In this document: positions 42,601-42,772 of the stretch, piece after piece
Numbering within the stretch: position 1 is the stretch's first letter
How the letters are laid out: every line of letters starts with the position of its first letter
DNA from: Pedosphaera sp.
Lineage (GTDB): Bacteria > Verrucomicrobiota > Verrucomicrobiia > Limisphaerales > DSYF01
Reading direction: 5' to 3'
DNA: 42,772 bases
Assembly (NCBI GenBank): GCA_017853715.1
Contig: JAFMIZ010000012.1
Coordinates: forward strand, 1 to 42,772
Position numbers and translations under genes: made by a program
The notes under the pieces: model-generated
Databases searched by the model: none
Told to the model about the DNA's origin: nothing
What the model saw: only the letters and a program-made list of their open reading frames with translations

Positions 42601-42772
42601 CTGCTCGGACGGCGTCGTAAACTGGAGCACTTCGTCCAGCAACGAGAGCAGTCCCATTATCCGGAAGTAGGCGGTCGGAAGGGTTGGGTAGATGTATTAT
42701 ACCGATTCTAGTTTGAGATTGCCCTAGTTGTGAGGCGTGGCAGGTGGGGTCATGCCCAAAGGATTTCATCTG

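Noticed and set aside
42542-42769. 75-codon minus-strand frame at the window end
   Set aside because: It lies over the intron-like remnant, has no recognisable domain and is cut by the window edge; treated as non-coding.
1-42772. CRISPR array, prophage, integron or biosynthetic gene cluster
   Set aside because: I found no direct repeats with regular spacers, no integrase or phage structural genes, and no clustered biosynthetic genes; the window is mainly housekeeping with scattered relics.

Overview
The window is an ordinary chromosomal stretch of a moderately GC-rich, Gram-negative bacterium. A member of the Verrucomicrobiota (Pedosphaera/Limisphaera-like lineage) fits best. The reasons are an LpxI-type lipid A enzyme, an outer-membrane barrel protein and lipoprotein signals, together with small conserved proteins and intergenic REP-like palindromes of a kind I associate with that phylum. 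The taxonomic call is inference from gene content, not from a marker-gene comparison. There is no prophage, CRISPR array, integron or intact insertion sequence; gene density is high on both strands.

Layout. 1-2993 (-): a multi-PDZ HtrA lipoprotein protease followed by a shorter secreted HtrA-like protein whose catalytic His, and probably Ser, are replaced (cut by the window edge). 3024-6721 (+): argB, a nucleotidyltransferase, a DUF192 lipoprotein and glutamine-dependent nadE. 6723-10430: a PTS EIIA-like protein, tRNA-Val(UAC), an N-acetylmuramoyl-L-alanine amidase, a sugar-nucleotide epimerase, a PduO-type cobalamin adenosyltransferase and a LapA-like membrane protein. 10533-15240 (+): a TCA block, gltA-sucC-sucD, then a YggT-like membrane protein. 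15287-20049 (-): a receiver/histidine-kinase protein, beta-carbonic anhydrase, a GT9 glycosyltransferase, a membrane protein and miaB. 20223-24341: a tandem DUF465 protein, a small conserved protein, typA and an outer-membrane beta-barrel protein. 24338-28528 (-): DUF167, L-lactate dehydrogenase, a SET-domain gene broken by one amber codon, then sigma factor, trxA, a small unknown gene and an Rrf2 regulator with an operator-like palindrome inside its own promoter. 28612-34940: Tat-exported phosphoesterase, gnd, lpxI, two decayed receiver-domain fragments and a subtilisin-like protease with an STN-like N-terminal domain. 34959-40821: rpoD, two unknown genes, hexose-6-phosphate mutarotase, trxB and cutA. 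40916-42772: a decayed IS1380-type transposase, a GNAT acetyltransferase and a possible group II intron 3' remnant.

How the genes work together. Central carbon metabolism (gltA, sucCD, gnd, ldh, mutarotase) and housekeeping regulation (rpoD, typA, miaB, tRNA) dominate. Envelope quality control and construction (HtrA pair, amidase, LpxI, GT9, LapA-like) form a second theme. A redox theme is suggested by Rrf2-unknown-trxA-sigma on one strand with short gaps ending in a strong terminator, and by trxB elsewhere.

The items most worth a second look are the STN-subtilase fusion, the Rrf2 operator and its trxA/sigma operon, the HtrA/pseudo-HtrA pair, the amber-split SET gene, and short dispersed repeats that have entered coding sequence. 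I did not find a clear multi-gene defence or otherwise undescribed system; these are candidates, not demonstrations.
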